From assembly GCA_021780215.1 (NCBI GenBank), contig JAJXZD010000207.1:1-33552 (forward strand): a DNA stretch of 33,552 nucleotides, read 5' to 3'. The stretch's first letter is position 1. Every line of letters starts with the position of its first letter. Positions 25,796 through 33,552 of the stretch are shown in pieces. The DNA is from Acidobacteriota bacterium (GTDB lineage Bacteria; Acidobacteriota; Terriglobia; Acidiferrales; UBA7541). A program made the translations under genes and the position numbers. A model generated the notes under the pieces. The model had not been told where the DNA came from and did not search any database. It saw nothing but the letters and a program-made list of their open reading frames with translations.

Positions 25796-26704
25796 TCACC
25801 GCAGGGAAAACAAGCGGGCAAAGCCTTGCGCGGGCTTGTCCGAGCCCCCGGCCTTCCCGCCCCAGGTCCAGTAGAGGCCCACATAGGCGTAATTTTCCGT
25901 CTGTCCGGCCACCGAGTGCCCGTAGCAGAAAAGAATCTGGAAACCGGGATTGTGAATGTAGTAGTAGCCGCCAGCATCCACCATCGTGGAAGGCTGTGTC
26001 TGCGGCGTCGCCAACCCCTCCGCGCCGTGAGAGTAGACCTCTGTGCCCAGGGTCCACTTCTTGCCAAAATCGCGCTGGATAAGCCAGCCCCCGTAAGGAA
26101 AGGTGCGGTACTGAAACTGATTGATTACGGTGTATCCCCCTCCCCCATAGGTCGTCCAGTGCCCCCAATCCTTTTGCAGCCAGACCGGCAACTTGTACCA
26201 CGTCCTGCCCACCCCGAGGCCCTTGGCATAACTCCCCGTAGGAATTTCCAACATCGTGAATGTCCCAATCATGGGCCGGTGCGCGGTTTCCTTGAGAATG
26301 CGCACCTTGACGCCGAATTCCGTATCGGTCAATCCAAAGGCGGAGGGACCGATCCCCGCCGGGGAATATACCGGGTTATTGGAAGGTTCAACAGCACCCA
26401 ATGGCACGACGAGGTGCAGTTGCACGTTGGGAATCACTCCCCAGTTGAATTCCGCCGCCGGTCCGACAGGGTCGTACTCGACCGGGGTGCCATCCACCCC
26501 GCCGAACACATAGAACTCATAGTGACGAAAATCCACGGGTTCCGGATCGTCCGTTTGAAAAGGAGGGCCAGCCCAAGCGGGAATTGAAGTGACCACAAGA
26601 GCGGCCAACAGCACGGCTGCGACTACAAATGCCCGCCCCAGGGCTCCGTTTTCCACCCTCGCGTACGAAACTGGCCTCCAGGAGGTCCCAGGGGGGCCTT
26701 CCAT
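25796..26704 (-). CDS. Exported beta-barrel-like protein of unknown function
   Basis: A 302-aa protein. A hydrophobic signal segment (residues about 24-44, ending PAWA) precedes GPPFQTDDPEPV. The body alternates aromatic and polar residues in short strands, as in YGGGGYTVINQFQYRTFPYGG and the C-terminal YAYVGLYWTWGG. This is typical of transporters or porins of the outer membrane, but I do not recognise the family. ATG 26704 lies only two bases past the prfB stop and lacks a ribosome site; GTG 26656 is an alternative with a shorter N-region. It is likely the last gene of the lnt-prfB transcript. Confidence 0.65.
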   Translation of the reverse strand: MEGPPGTSWRPVSYARVENGALGRAFVVAAVLLAALVVTSIPAWAGPPFQTDDPEPVDFRHYEFYVFGGVDGTPVEYDPVGPAAEFNWGVIPNVQLHLVVPLGAVEPSNNPVYSPAGIGPSAFGLTDTEFGVKVRILKETAHRPMIGTFTMLEIPTGSYAKGLGVGRTWYKLPVWLQKDWGHWTTYGGGGYTVINQFQYRTFPYGGWLIQRDFGKKWTLGTEVYSHGAEGLATPQTQPSTMVDAGGYYYIHNPGFQILFCYGHSVAGQTENYAYVGLYWTWGGKAGGSDKPAQGFARLFSLR

Positions 26705-26706
26705 CG

Positions 26707-27847
26707 CTATTTGCGGACTGCCTCGCTGGTCTCGCGGCGGTAGAGGAGATAGGCGTGGATAAACGGGTCGAGGTCGCCGTCGAAGACCTTTTGCACATCC
26801 CCGCGCTCGAGCTTGGTGCGGTGGTCCTTCACCAACTGATAGGGTTGGAGCACGTAGGACCGGATCTGGCTGCCGAAGCTGATCTCCGGCTTCGAGGCGT
26901 CCAGGCTGCGGGCCTCGGCGCGGCGCTTTTCCAGCTCCAGCTCGTAGAGCTGAGACTTGAGGACCTTCATGGCGGACTCGCGATTCTTGTGCTGGCTGCG
27001 CTCGTTCTGGCACTGGACCACGATACCGGTCGGCAAATGCGTGAAGCGCACGGCGGATTCGACTTTGTTGACGTTCTGCCCGCCATGGCCGCCGGCCCGG
27101 AACGTGTCAATGCGCAAATCCTCCGGCCGTATGACGATCTCGATGCGGTCGTCAATTTCTGGAATCGCGAAGACGGAAGCGAACGACGTGTGACGCCGAG
27201 CCTGCTGGTCGAACGGTGAGATGCGCACCAGGCGGTGTACACCGCTCTCCCCGGCCAGCATGCCGTAGGCGTTTTCACCCTCGATCTGTACCGTCGCAGA
27301 CTTGATCCCCGCTTCCTCACCCGGCGAGGTATCAAGCACTGTGGCGCGAAAGCCCTTGGCCTCCGCCCAGCGAAGGTACATGCGCAGGAGCATTTCCGCC
27401 CAGTCCTGAGAATCGATGCCGCCCGCTCCCGACTTGATGGTCATGATTGCATTTAAACGGTCGCTTTCGCCGGCCAGCAGCGTTTTCGTCTCGAGGGATG
27501 AAACATACGAGTCTGCCGCCACAAGCTCCCTGGCAACTTCGTCGAGCAGGGATTCCCGTTGGTCTGCCGTGGCTTCCTCTTGGGCGAGATGGAAGTAGGT
27601 ATCGAGGTCGCTCAGCTTCTGATCGAGCGATTCCTCGGCGCTGACGCGGTCTTCGAGCGATTTGCGCTCCTGGAGAACAGCCTGGGCGTTTTCCTGGTCC
27701 TGCCAGAAGTCGGAGGCGCTGATCTTTTCTTCTAAGCTGGCAAGTTCGCGGCGGGCGGACGCAGCGTCAAAGATAACTCCGCACAAGCTCGATGCGTTTG
27801 GAGAGAGCGGTGTAACGCTGTTGCAGATCTTCAATGTGGTCCGGCAT
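26707..27847 (-). CDS. prfB: Peptide chain release factor 2, with programmed +1 frameshift
   Basis: Terminates translation at UGA and UAA. The main frame carries the RF2-specific codon-recognition tripeptide SPF ([10 protein letters not shown]) and the catalytic GGQ ([11 protein letters not shown]). The gene is split. A 26-codon first frame from ATG 27847 ends with the slippery CTT at 27770-27772 and then TGA at 27767-27769. Slipping one base forward reads GAC next (27766-27768) and continues to the stop at 26707. The joined product is 379 aa, and the first-frame length almost equals that of E. coli (25 codons). ATG 27862 is a further in-frame start. Free RF2 can thus regulate its own synthesis. 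It lies behind lnt. Confidence 0.96.
27767..27781 (-). promoter_or_regulatory. prfB autoregulatory frameshift site
   Basis: Reading on the minus strand, CGGAG (27777-27781) precedes T-TAT-CTT-TGA-C. The slippery CTT, the UGA stop and the following C match the E. coli site. The internal ribosome-binding element is one base further from CTT than in E. coli (4 bases instead of 3). This is the same mechanism by which low RF2 favours the +1 shift. Confidence 0.93.
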
Positions 27848-27905
27848 TTGCGATTCCATCATCCAGGCATGCGAGGGAGAAAAGCCGCGCACGCAATCTT
27901 GAAAT

Positions 27906-29441
27906 TTACGGCGAAGAAAAATTGGGCCGAGTCTTTACTATAAAAGATGCTCCAACCCACCCACAAGATGCAAGCACGCAGAGCCACGCGAACCAGTTGC
28001 CCAGCCGCGCGTAAGGCGTCAGCTCTGTTCGAAAATCATAGGGCGCGTCGAGCTGGCCGCGAATGTCCGGGGCCAACTCCGCAAGGATACGGCCGTACGG
28101 ATCCACGTCCACGGTGTAGCCGTTATTCGTGTCGCGAAGCAGCCAGCGGCGCTCCTCCACCGCGCGAACCCGCGCGATCATCAGATGTTGTGCGGGAGCG
28201 GCTGACCGCCCAAACCACCCGTCGTTCGAAACATTGATCAGCAGCCCGGCGCCCTCCTCCGCGAAGCGCCTCGCTACGCCAGGGAACGCCCCTTCGTAGC
28301 AGATATACACGGCGAACCTGCCCCCGGGGATCCGGCCGACGTTGTAAACAGAGCCGGGAGTGAAATCCCCTATATCAGCCGTGAGCTTCCCCGCGAAGGT
28401 CAGCCAGCGCCGCAGCGGAACATATTCGCCGAACGGCACCAGGTGAATCTTATCATAGGTAAAAACGCGTGTTCCGGAGGGGGCAAGCAGCGTGGCGCTG
28501 TTGGTGGCGGACCATCGGCCCGCGCCGTCCTTCCTCCAGTCCACGATGCCCACCAGAAAGTCGCTGCCGGAATCTCGCGCAATTCCCCTGGCGAGAGCTG
28601 CGAAGCCCGGATCCTGGAAGGTAAAGGGCGCGGGCACCTCAGGCCAGACAATCAGGCCGGGCTCACGTCGGGCCGCGTCCACGCTGATTTCTCGGAGCTC
28701 GCCGAGAGAGCGCGCGTGCAGGCTCATCCAATCGGGCGGGTACTCGTAGGATTGCGCGAAATTAGTTTGAACCAGGTGGGCCACATAGCGCGGCGCAGCG
28801 GTGGGGACAAAATAGCCTCCCCCGGCGGCAATCAGAATCAGCGCCGCGGCGGAAATCATTAGCGCCTTCCACACGCGCTGCCTGCCGGACAGGATTGCGT
28901 ATGCCAACAGCGAACCAAATCCAGCCACCAGGAAGCTCAACCCGTAAATGCCCGTGACCGCCGTGAGCTGTACGAGCGCCAGATTGCCGCTCGCGGCATA
29001 GCCGATCAAATTCCACGGAAAGGCAAAAATGGGCAGATGGGCGCGCGAAAACTCAAGCGCCACCCACAGCGCCGGGGCCAGGAGACAGGCCCTGGAAACG
29101 CTCCTCCGTGAGGCAATCGCGACTCCCCAGGAAAACACCGCAGTAAGAAGCCCCCCTGCGACGGCCACCAGGCCGAGTACCCCGGCGGCCGCCCAGGGTT
29201 CGACGTTGCCATATTGCCGGATCACCACGTCCATCCAGGGCAGGCTCATCGGATAGAACAAGAACGCGTTGAGCAAACCATACACGGGAGCAACCACCGG
29301 CCTCGACCCGGCCGAAGCTAGGACCAGCAGCCCCACGGACACCCAGGCCAAAAGCGGCAGGTTGTAGTTGGGAAAAGACAACGCCAGAGCGGCGCCGCTT
29401 GCCGCCGCGAGCAGCGCGCGAACGTGCCAAGGGAGATTCAT
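27906..29441 (-). CDS. lnt: Apolipoprotein N-acyltransferase
   Basis: An inner-membrane enzyme that adds the third acyl chain to lipoproteins, 511 aa. About six hydrophobic helices span 5-210, and the periplasmic nitrilase-type domain follows. The catalytic triad is present: E268 in VWPEVP, K331 in YDKIHLVPFGEY and C381 in YICYEGAFP. NVSNDGWFG follows, and a last helix sits near the C-terminus. ATG 29441 begins directly after the SPOR-gene TGA with no gap. Full lipoprotein maturation implies a diderm envelope. Confidence 0.96.
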   Translation of the reverse strand: MNLPWHVRALLAAASGAALALSFPNYNLPLLAWVSVGLLVLASAGSRPVVAPVYGLLNAFLFYPMSLPWMDVVIRQYGNVEPWAAAGVLGLVAVAGGLLTAVFSWGVAIASRRSVSRACLLAPALWVALEFSRAHLPIFAFPWNLIGYAASGNLALVQLTAVTGIYGLSFLVAGFGSLLAYAILSGRQRVWKALMISAAALILIAAGGGYFVPTAAPRYVAHLVQTNFAQSYEYPPDWMSLHARSLGELREISVDAARREPGLIVWPEVPAPFTFQDPGFAALARGIARDSGSDFLVGIVDWRKDGAGRWSATNSATLLAPSGTRVFTYDKIHLVPFGEYVPLRRWLTFAGKLTADIGDFTPGSVYNVGRIPGGRFAVYICYEGAFPGVARRFAEEGAGLLINVSNDGWFGRSAAPAQHLMIARVRAVEERRWLLRDTNNGYTVDVDPYGRILAELAPDIRGQLDAPYDFRTELTPYARLGNWFAWLCVLASCGWVGASFIVKTRPNFSSP

Positions 29442-30059
29442 TCAGCGCTTGAGGATCGCCTTGAATCCGGCGCGGTCCAGAGCCTCCCGGGCGGAATCGG
29501 CCCTGCGCTCGTCGGCAAAGGGGCCAACCTGCACGCGATAGAAGCGGTCCGTCGTGGGGGCGATCACGAAAGAGGGAAACCCCTTGCGCTGGAGAGCATC
29601 GGCCACAGCCAGCGCGTCGCCCTGATGCCTGAGGGCCGCAACTTGCAGGATCATTGCTCCCCGTGCCATCTTCGGGGCGACGTAGCGCGCCGGGGACGGT
29701 TTGGCTTTCAGCCGAGCCGGGGAAATCTTCTTCGCCGTGGGAGCCGCGGCATCCGTTGGGGAGGCGGGCTCCAGATGATTGTCATCCTTTTTCGAATAGA
29801 AATCCCACTCGCCGGCTCCGGGAACCGAAGCAGCCGGCGCGGCAGCCACGTCCTTGGGCTGGGCCGCTCTGGGATTGAGTGGCGCAGGCCGCTCTCCAGT
29901 CGCGGCGTGAACATCGCCGCCATACTGCGTCTTGCCCATCACATAGCCGAGCGTGAAGAACACGCCGCACAGCAGCACCACCCCAAAAAACAGCCCGACC
30001 AGATGCCGGCTCTCCAGAATCCGGTCCCCCGCTCCGCGTTGTCCGCTTGCCCGCCCCAT
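29442..30059 (-). CDS. SPOR-domain membrane protein
   Basis: A 205-aa single-pass protein. A cytoplasmic stretch, one transmembrane helix at about 19-41 (LVGLFFGVVLLCGVFFTLGY) and a Pro/Ala/Lys linker precede the C-terminal SPOR domain. That domain (about 128-205) has MILQVAAL, FYRVQVGPFADERRADSAREAL and ends FKAILKR. SPOR domains bind denuded peptidoglycan at division sites. ATG 30059 has AGGGGA close upstream. It lies six bases behind the SPFH gene and abuts lnt, so it is part of the same transcript. Confidence 0.9.
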   Translation of the reverse strand: MGRASGQRGAGDRILESRHLVGLFFGVVLLCGVFFTLGYVMGKTQYGGDVHAATGERPAPLNPRAAQPKDVAAAPAASVPGAGEWDFYSKKDDNHLEPASPTDAAAPTAKKISPARLKAKPSPARYVAPKMARGAMILQVAALRHQGDALAVADALQRKGFPSFVIAPTTDRFYRVQVGPFADERRADSAREALDRAGFKAILKR

Positions 30060-30065
30060 AGTCCC

Positions 30066-30833
30066 CTATTTATTCGCCGCGCCGGTCTTCATCCACTGCG
30101 AAATGATGTCAATCGGCAGCGGGAATACGATTGTGGTGTTCTTCTCGGTGCCGATTTCCATGAGCGTCTGCAGGTACCGCAGCTGAATCGCCGCCGGCTC
30201 CTTTGCGAGCACGCCCGCCGCTTCGGCAAGCTTCGCGGAAGCCTGGAACTCGCCGTCGGCGTGAATGATCTTGGCGCGCCGTTCGCGTTCGGCCTCGGCC
30301 TGCCGGGCAATGGCCCGCTGCATGTTCTCCGGAATATCAACCTGCTTGACCTCGACCTTCGTTACCTTGATACCCCAAGGCTCGGTATCCTGGTCAAGGA
30401 TAAGTTGAAGTTTCGAGTTTACCTTTTCGCGATCCGACAAAATCTCGTCCAGCTCGAACTGGCCCAGCACGCTGCGCAGGTTGGTCTGGCCGAGCTGCGA
30501 GGTGGCATAAAGATAATTCGTCACCTGGGAAAGGGCGCGGTTGGCGTCAACGACGCGAAAGTAGCAGACCGCGTTGACCCGCACCGAGACGTTGTCGCGC
30601 GTGATGATGTCCTGCGGGGGAACCTCGATCGTGTCCACGCGCAGCGAAATGCGGGTCAGCTTGTCAATCGGCCACACCACAATGCGCAGCCCCGCCGGCT
30701 TGGCATCCGGCTGCATGCGCCCCAGACGCAACACCACGCCGCGCTCCCATTCCTTGATCACGTACACCGAATTCATAAACCAGATCAGAAAAATAACCAC
30801 GCAGAACGCGAACACGATCAGTGTGCTGTCCAT
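30066..30833 (-). CDS. SPFH/band 7 (slipin-type) membrane protein
   Basis: A 255-aa prohibitin/stomatin-like protein. One N-terminal hydrophobic segment (5-23) anchors it. The SPFH domain begins [17 protein letters not shown] and includes [23 protein letters not shown], both slipin signatures. A coiled-coil region rich in Ala, Glu and Arg ([17 protein letters not shown]) follows. ATG 30833 has GGAGG five bases ahead. It lies 18 bases behind the NfeD gene, the classic slipin-NfeD pairing, where NfeD proteases act on the slipin. Such pairs organise membrane microdomains. Confidence 0.93.
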   Translation of the reverse strand: MDSTLIVFAFCVVIFLIWFMNSVYVIKEWERGVVLRLGRMQPDAKPAGLRIVVWPIDKLTRISLRVDTIEVPPQDIITRDNVSVRVNAVCYFRVVDANRALSQVTNYLYATSQLGQTNLRSVLGQFELDEILSDREKVNSKLQLILDQDTEPWGIKVTKVEVKQVDIPENMQRAIARQAEAERERRAKIIHADGEFQASAKLAEAAGVLAKEPAAIQLRYLQTLMEIGTEKNTTIVFPLPIDIISQWMKTGAANK

Positions 30834-30851
30834 CGCTGCCTCCGCTCCCGC

Positions 30852-32231
30852 TCAGGATGACACCGCTTGCGGCGGCCTCACCTCTTCCACCTCGAGTGTT
30901 AAACCGTCCACTTGCCGCACGCGCACGCGGGTTCCCGCTGCGAGGCTGGCCCCAGGCGCCGCCACCGCCCGCCACAGCTCGCCATGCACGCGCACCATTC
31001 CCGCGCCTCCCGGTGGCCCAATCGCCGCCGTGATTTCCCCTTCCTCCCCGGCGAGCTCTTCCCGGCCGGTGGTTTGCTTCCAGGCGCGCGACCGCAACAC
31101 CAGACGCATCAAAATCACCACAATGACCGCGGCGGGAATGGCCACTCCCAGCGCGACAGCCGGGCTGACACCCCCTCCGGTGAGCGGCGAGCGGATCAGC
31201 ATCAGCGCCCCGAGCACCAGGGCCGCCACGCCACCAGCGCCCAGCACGCCGTGCGTCGGAAATTTGGCCTCCAAGACAAACAGGATCAGCGCGGCGAGGA
31301 TCAGCAGCAGCCCCGCAAAATTTACCGGAAGCAGGTGCATGGCAAAAAGCGCCAGCAGCAGCGCGATCCCGCCCACCACGCCCGGCGCGAACATCCCCGG
31401 ATGCGTGAATTCGGCGTAAAGTCCGAGCACGCCGACAAGCAGAAGAACAAAGAAGACGTCGGGCTGCACGATGCGCGAAAGAAACTTTTCGCGCGGAGTC
31501 ATTTCCACAACGTGCACCGTTGCATGCGCCGTCGCCAGCTTTTCGGAGGAGCCGTCAATCCGCAGAATCGTCCGGCCATCGAGCTTGGCAAGCAGGTCCT
31601 TCGGGGACGAGGCCGTCAGGTCAATCAGCCCGCCATCGAGCGCCTCCTTGTCGCTGAAGGCCTTCGCCTCGGTCACGGCCGTCACGGCCAGGTCCACGTT
31701 CCTTCCGCGCTTGATGGCATAGCTGCGCAGGAATGCCGAAGCATCGTTGAGGATTTTTTTGTTCAGCGTGGCATCCACCCGAACCGGCTGCCCTCCGATT
31801 TCCAGAATCGGCGATGCCGCGCCGGTTTCCGTGCCCGGCGACATCGCATCCACATCGCCGGCCAGCAGAATGAAAAAGCCCGCCGATGCAGCCCGCCCCC
31901 CGCTCGGATACACATAGGTCGCCACGGGGACGGATGAACGCAGCATGGCCTGAATGATCGACCGCATCGACGTGTCCAGGCCACCCGGCGTATTGATCGT
32001 GATCAGCACCAGGGCGGCGTGTTCCCGGGCGGCCTGCTCGATGCCGCCGGTGATGTACTCAGCCAATACGGGCTCGATTTCACCCTGGATGTTCAGTTCG
32101 ACAACCGTGGGAGATGCGGAAGAAGCACCATTCGGTTCGACGGCCCGGCCCGTTGCCGGTGCAACCGCGGCGGCCAAAAGCCCGCTGACCAGTGCGCCGC
32201 GCTGCATCTTCCGCCAGAGTCGAGAAGCCAT
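30852..32231 (-). CDS. NfeD-family membrane-bound ClpP-class serine protease
   Basis: A 459-aa membrane protease of the STOPP/PH1510 group. A signal-like N-terminus leads to a ClpP-class domain (about 42-220) with NTPGGLDTSMRSI. Nucleophile S116 lies in GGRAASAGF, and general base K159 lies in NKKILNDASAFLR. Four or five membrane helices span about 260-385, and an OB-fold NfeD domain closes the protein (about 395-455). ATG 32231 is used, although ATG 32207, with GGCGG nearby, is an alternative. It is the expected upstream partner of the slipin gene. Stomatin cleavage is known for the archaeal homologue and inferred here. Confidence 0.93.
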   Translation of the reverse strand: MASRLWRKMQRGALVSGLLAAAVAPATGRAVEPNGASSASPTVVELNIQGEIEPVLAEYITGGIEQAAREHAALVLITINTPGGLDTSMRSIIQAMLRSSVPVATYVYPSGGRAASAGFFILLAGDVDAMSPGTETGAASPILEIGGQPVRVDATLNKKILNDASAFLRSYAIKRGRNVDLAVTAVTEAKAFSDKEALDGGLIDLTASSPKDLLAKLDGRTILRIDGSSEKLATAHATVHVVEMTPREKFLSRIVQPDVFFVLLLVGVLGLYAEFTHPGMFAPGVVGGIALLLALFAMHLLPVNFAGLLLILAALILFVLEAKFPTHGVLGAGGVAALVLGALMLIRSPLTGGGVSPAVALGVAIPAAVIVVILMRLVLRSRAWKQTTGREELAGEEGEITAAIGPPGGAGMVRVHGELWRAVAAPGASLAAGTRVRVRQVDGLTLEVEEVRPPQAVSS

Positions 32232-32242
32232 CTTAGACGCGC

Positions 32243-32251
32243 ATTATAGCA
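32243..32251 (-). promoter_or_regulatory. Extended -10 promoter for nfeD and downstream genes
   Basis: A perfect TATAAT (32243-32248) preceded by TGC lies 11 bases before the nfeD ATG on the minus strand; no -35 is visible. Transcription would begin within a few bases of ATG 32231, or about 27 bases ahead of ATG 32207. Confidence 0.45.
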
Positions 32252-32337
32252 AGAGAAACAGCCGGGGCAGCGGAGCGATTCAATGAGCGGCGGGTTCGCT
32301 CAAGACGAATGCCGGAGCGCAGCGGCAATGCCAGCAG

Positions 32338-33159
32338 TCATTTCGGGGGTGGGGCCCCGCCGGCGGCATAGGGCGGCCGAACCAGCAGCACTTGCTGCAC
32401 CTGAGGATCCTTGATCACCCGCGCGAACGCCGGATCAGTCCGCGCGGAGCGGAATTGCTTGTAGCCATCGTCGCGGGCGAGCTTCAGGAAATGCGCGGCG
32501 TGCGCAGCATCGCCCGCCAATGCGTAGGATTTCGCCATAAGGAAATAAAGCTCCGCGGGATTGGGCGCCGACCGCTGCTGGAATACGGAGCCGAACTCGC
32601 CCCGGCGCTCGAAGATATTCGGGTCGAGCGCCAGTGCCTTGCGGAAGGCGGCCGTGGCGCGTGCGTATTCCTTGCTGCCACAGTAGGCATAGCCGAGATT
32701 GCTGTAGATGGTGGCGCGGTCGCTGCTCAAGGCAAGTGCCTTCCTGTAATACTTGACCGCCTTGCCATAGCGGCCTCGGGAATATTCCAGGGTGCCGAGA
32801 TTATTGACAGCCGCTCCAAAATGATGGTCCGCTTTCGACGACTTCTTGTAAAAGCGTTCGGCATGCCAGGCGTCGCCGAGTTCCTGATAAGCCATGCCGG
32901 TCTTGTTGAGCAGCATGGCGTTTTTCGGTTCGTGGCGCAGAATCCTCTCGTAGGCGCTGGCAGCCGCGGCGTAGTCCTTGCGCGCCATCAGAATGTCGCC
33001 GCGCATTTCAGCGGCCTGGCGCGGTGTCAAGGGAGGTGTGGCAGATTCCTGCGACGCGGAACTTCCCGCGGAATTCACAGCAGGCGACGACGCTTGGCGG
33101 GCGGGCAAACCTCCCGCGGCAACCAGGAACAGAACCACGACGGGGGCGCCGATTCTCAT
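32338..33159 (-). CDS. Exported tetratricopeptide-repeat protein
   Basis: A 273-aa protein with a signal peptide (MRIGAPVVVLFLVAAGGLPA) and a Ser/Ala-rich spacer. At least four TPR units lie between about 50 and 215, seen as ILRHEPKNAMLLNKTGMAY, GAAVNNLGTLEYSRGRYGKAVKYYRKAL and RKALALDPN. A Pro-rich tail ends the protein. No catalytic motif is present, so a scaffolding role in the periplasm is inferred. ATG 33159 is chosen for the signal peptide; twelve upstream in-frame residues are unrelated. It starts 36 bases after the PBP1A stop. Confidence 0.82.
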   Translation of the reverse strand: MRIGAPVVVLFLVAAGGLPARQASSPAVNSAGSSASQESATPPLTPRQAAEMRGDILMARKDYAAAASAYERILRHEPKNAMLLNKTGMAYQELGDAWHAERFYKKSSKADHHFGAAVNNLGTLEYSRGRYGKAVKYYRKALALSSDRATIYSNLGYAYCGSKEYARATAAFRKALALDPNIFERRGEFGSVFQQRSAPNPAELYFLMAKSYALAGDAAHAAHFLKLARDDGYKQFRSARTDPAFARVIKDPQVQQVLLVRPPYAAGGAPPPK

Positions 33160-33195
33160 CGTTTCGCACCCAAGGGCACCAGCTTGCTCAGGCAA

Positions 33196-33552
33196 TTAGG
33201 GCTTCGAACTGTCCGAAGACTGCTTCCCTCCCCCGAAGATACCAAAAATCCGGTCGAGAACACCCTTCTTCTTCTCCGGAGTGGCGGCCGGGGATGCAGC
33301 CGTGCCAGCCTGGGGTGCTGAGCTTGCCGAGCTCCGTTTTCCCCCACCGGATACGGCGGAAGAAGCCGCCGGGGAATTTTCCCCCGGGGATGGAGGAGGG
33401 GGCGGAGGGGAGCCCTTGCCGAAGAGATGCGCGAACCAGGACACCGGCGGTGTCTGCGCAAGATGCCCTCCGTGATACTCGCAATATTCCGAGGGCTGCG
33501 TCCCAGCGATGAAATATTCGTTCGCGGTCTCCGGGCAGGAGGGAGTGGCTAG
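33196..33552 (-). CDS. C-terminus of a class A penicillin-binding protein (PBP1A-type), 5' end outside the window
   Basis: The frame is open from the window edge to TAA at 33196-33198, giving the last 118 residues. The segment LATPSCPETANEYFIAG, then TQPSEYCEYHGG, matches the post-transpeptidase tail of PBP1A proteins, where two Cys flank an EYF-x-x-G-T core. A low-complexity Pro/Ser/Gly linker follows, then a final amphipathic piece with KKGVLDRIFGIFGGGK. The catalytic domains lie beyond the edge. A GTG at 33444 could start an 82-residue frame, but the upstream homology shows that it is internal. Peptidoglycan synthesis is the inferred role. Confidence 0.8.
   Translation of the reverse strand, partial: LATPSCPETANEYFIAGTQPSEYCEYHGGHLAQTPPVSWFAHLFGKGSPPPPPPSPGENSPAASSAVSGGGKRSSASSAPQAGTAASPAATPEKKKGVLDRIFGIFGGGKQSSDSSKP

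Noticed and set aside
29424-30860. 478-residue plus-strand frame across the SPOR and SPFH genes
   Set aside because: It is antisense to two genes with clear domains; His/Arg/Gly-rich shadow composition.
33196-33444. Separate 82-residue gene starting at GTG 33444
   Set aside because: The frame continues to the window edge and the upstream residues match the PBP1A tail, so the GTG is internal.

Overview
The window is a gene-dense, GC-rich stretch of bacterial chromosome that carries mostly housekeeping genes. Gene content and order suggest an acidobacterium (Acidobacteriota, Terriglobia-like). The inference rests on the ispE-prs-rplY-pth-rpsF-rpsR-rplI-dnaB order, proteins rich in Pro and Ala, many secreted TPR and lipoprotein-carrier-like proteins, and the metK-ahcY pair. 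No rRNA or other phylogenetic marker is present to prove it. I see no phage, insertion sequence, CRISPR array or plasmid gene.

Layout. 0-4.7 kb is mixed: the 3' end of an unidentified gene, an Ada-type alkylation-response protein, a PilZ-domain protein, a HAD phosphatase, a secreted LolA-like protein, acylphosphatase and adenine phosphoribosyltransferase. 4.7-17.9 kb is one co-oriented minus-strand block. Read in transcription order it is a large secreted TPR protein, ispE, prs, rplY, pth, rpsF, rpsR, rplI, dnaB, alr, a membrane PIN/TRAM protein of the YacL type, ispD, ispF and rlmB. It therefore combines isoprenoid precursor synthesis (ispE, ispD, ispF), PRPP synthesis, translation (L25, Pth, S6, S18, L9, RlmB), replication (DnaB) and cell wall D-alanine supply (Alr). 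18.0-20.0 kb holds two secreted proteins of unknown role on the plus strand, on either side of a tRNA-Arg(CCT) gene.

20-33.5 kb is again all minus strand. It holds a tldD-tldE protease pair, a metK-ahcY operon for the S-adenosylmethionine cycle, and an envelope and translation cluster. The cluster, in transcription order, is the C-terminus of a class A penicillin-binding protein, a secreted TPR protein, an NfeD-family membrane protease, its SPFH partner, a SPOR-domain protein, lnt, prfB and a beta-barrel-like exported protein. prfB is interrupted by the classical +1 programmed frameshift, so its true N-terminus lies in a different frame from the rest of the gene.

I did not find a convincing undescribed system. 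The observations most worth a second look are regulatory: a nested inverted repeat over the tldD promoter, a 17-base palindrome between rplI and dnaB, an inverted repeat at the predicted acyP transcription start, and several genes whose -10 element sits so close to the start codon that leaderless mRNA is likely.
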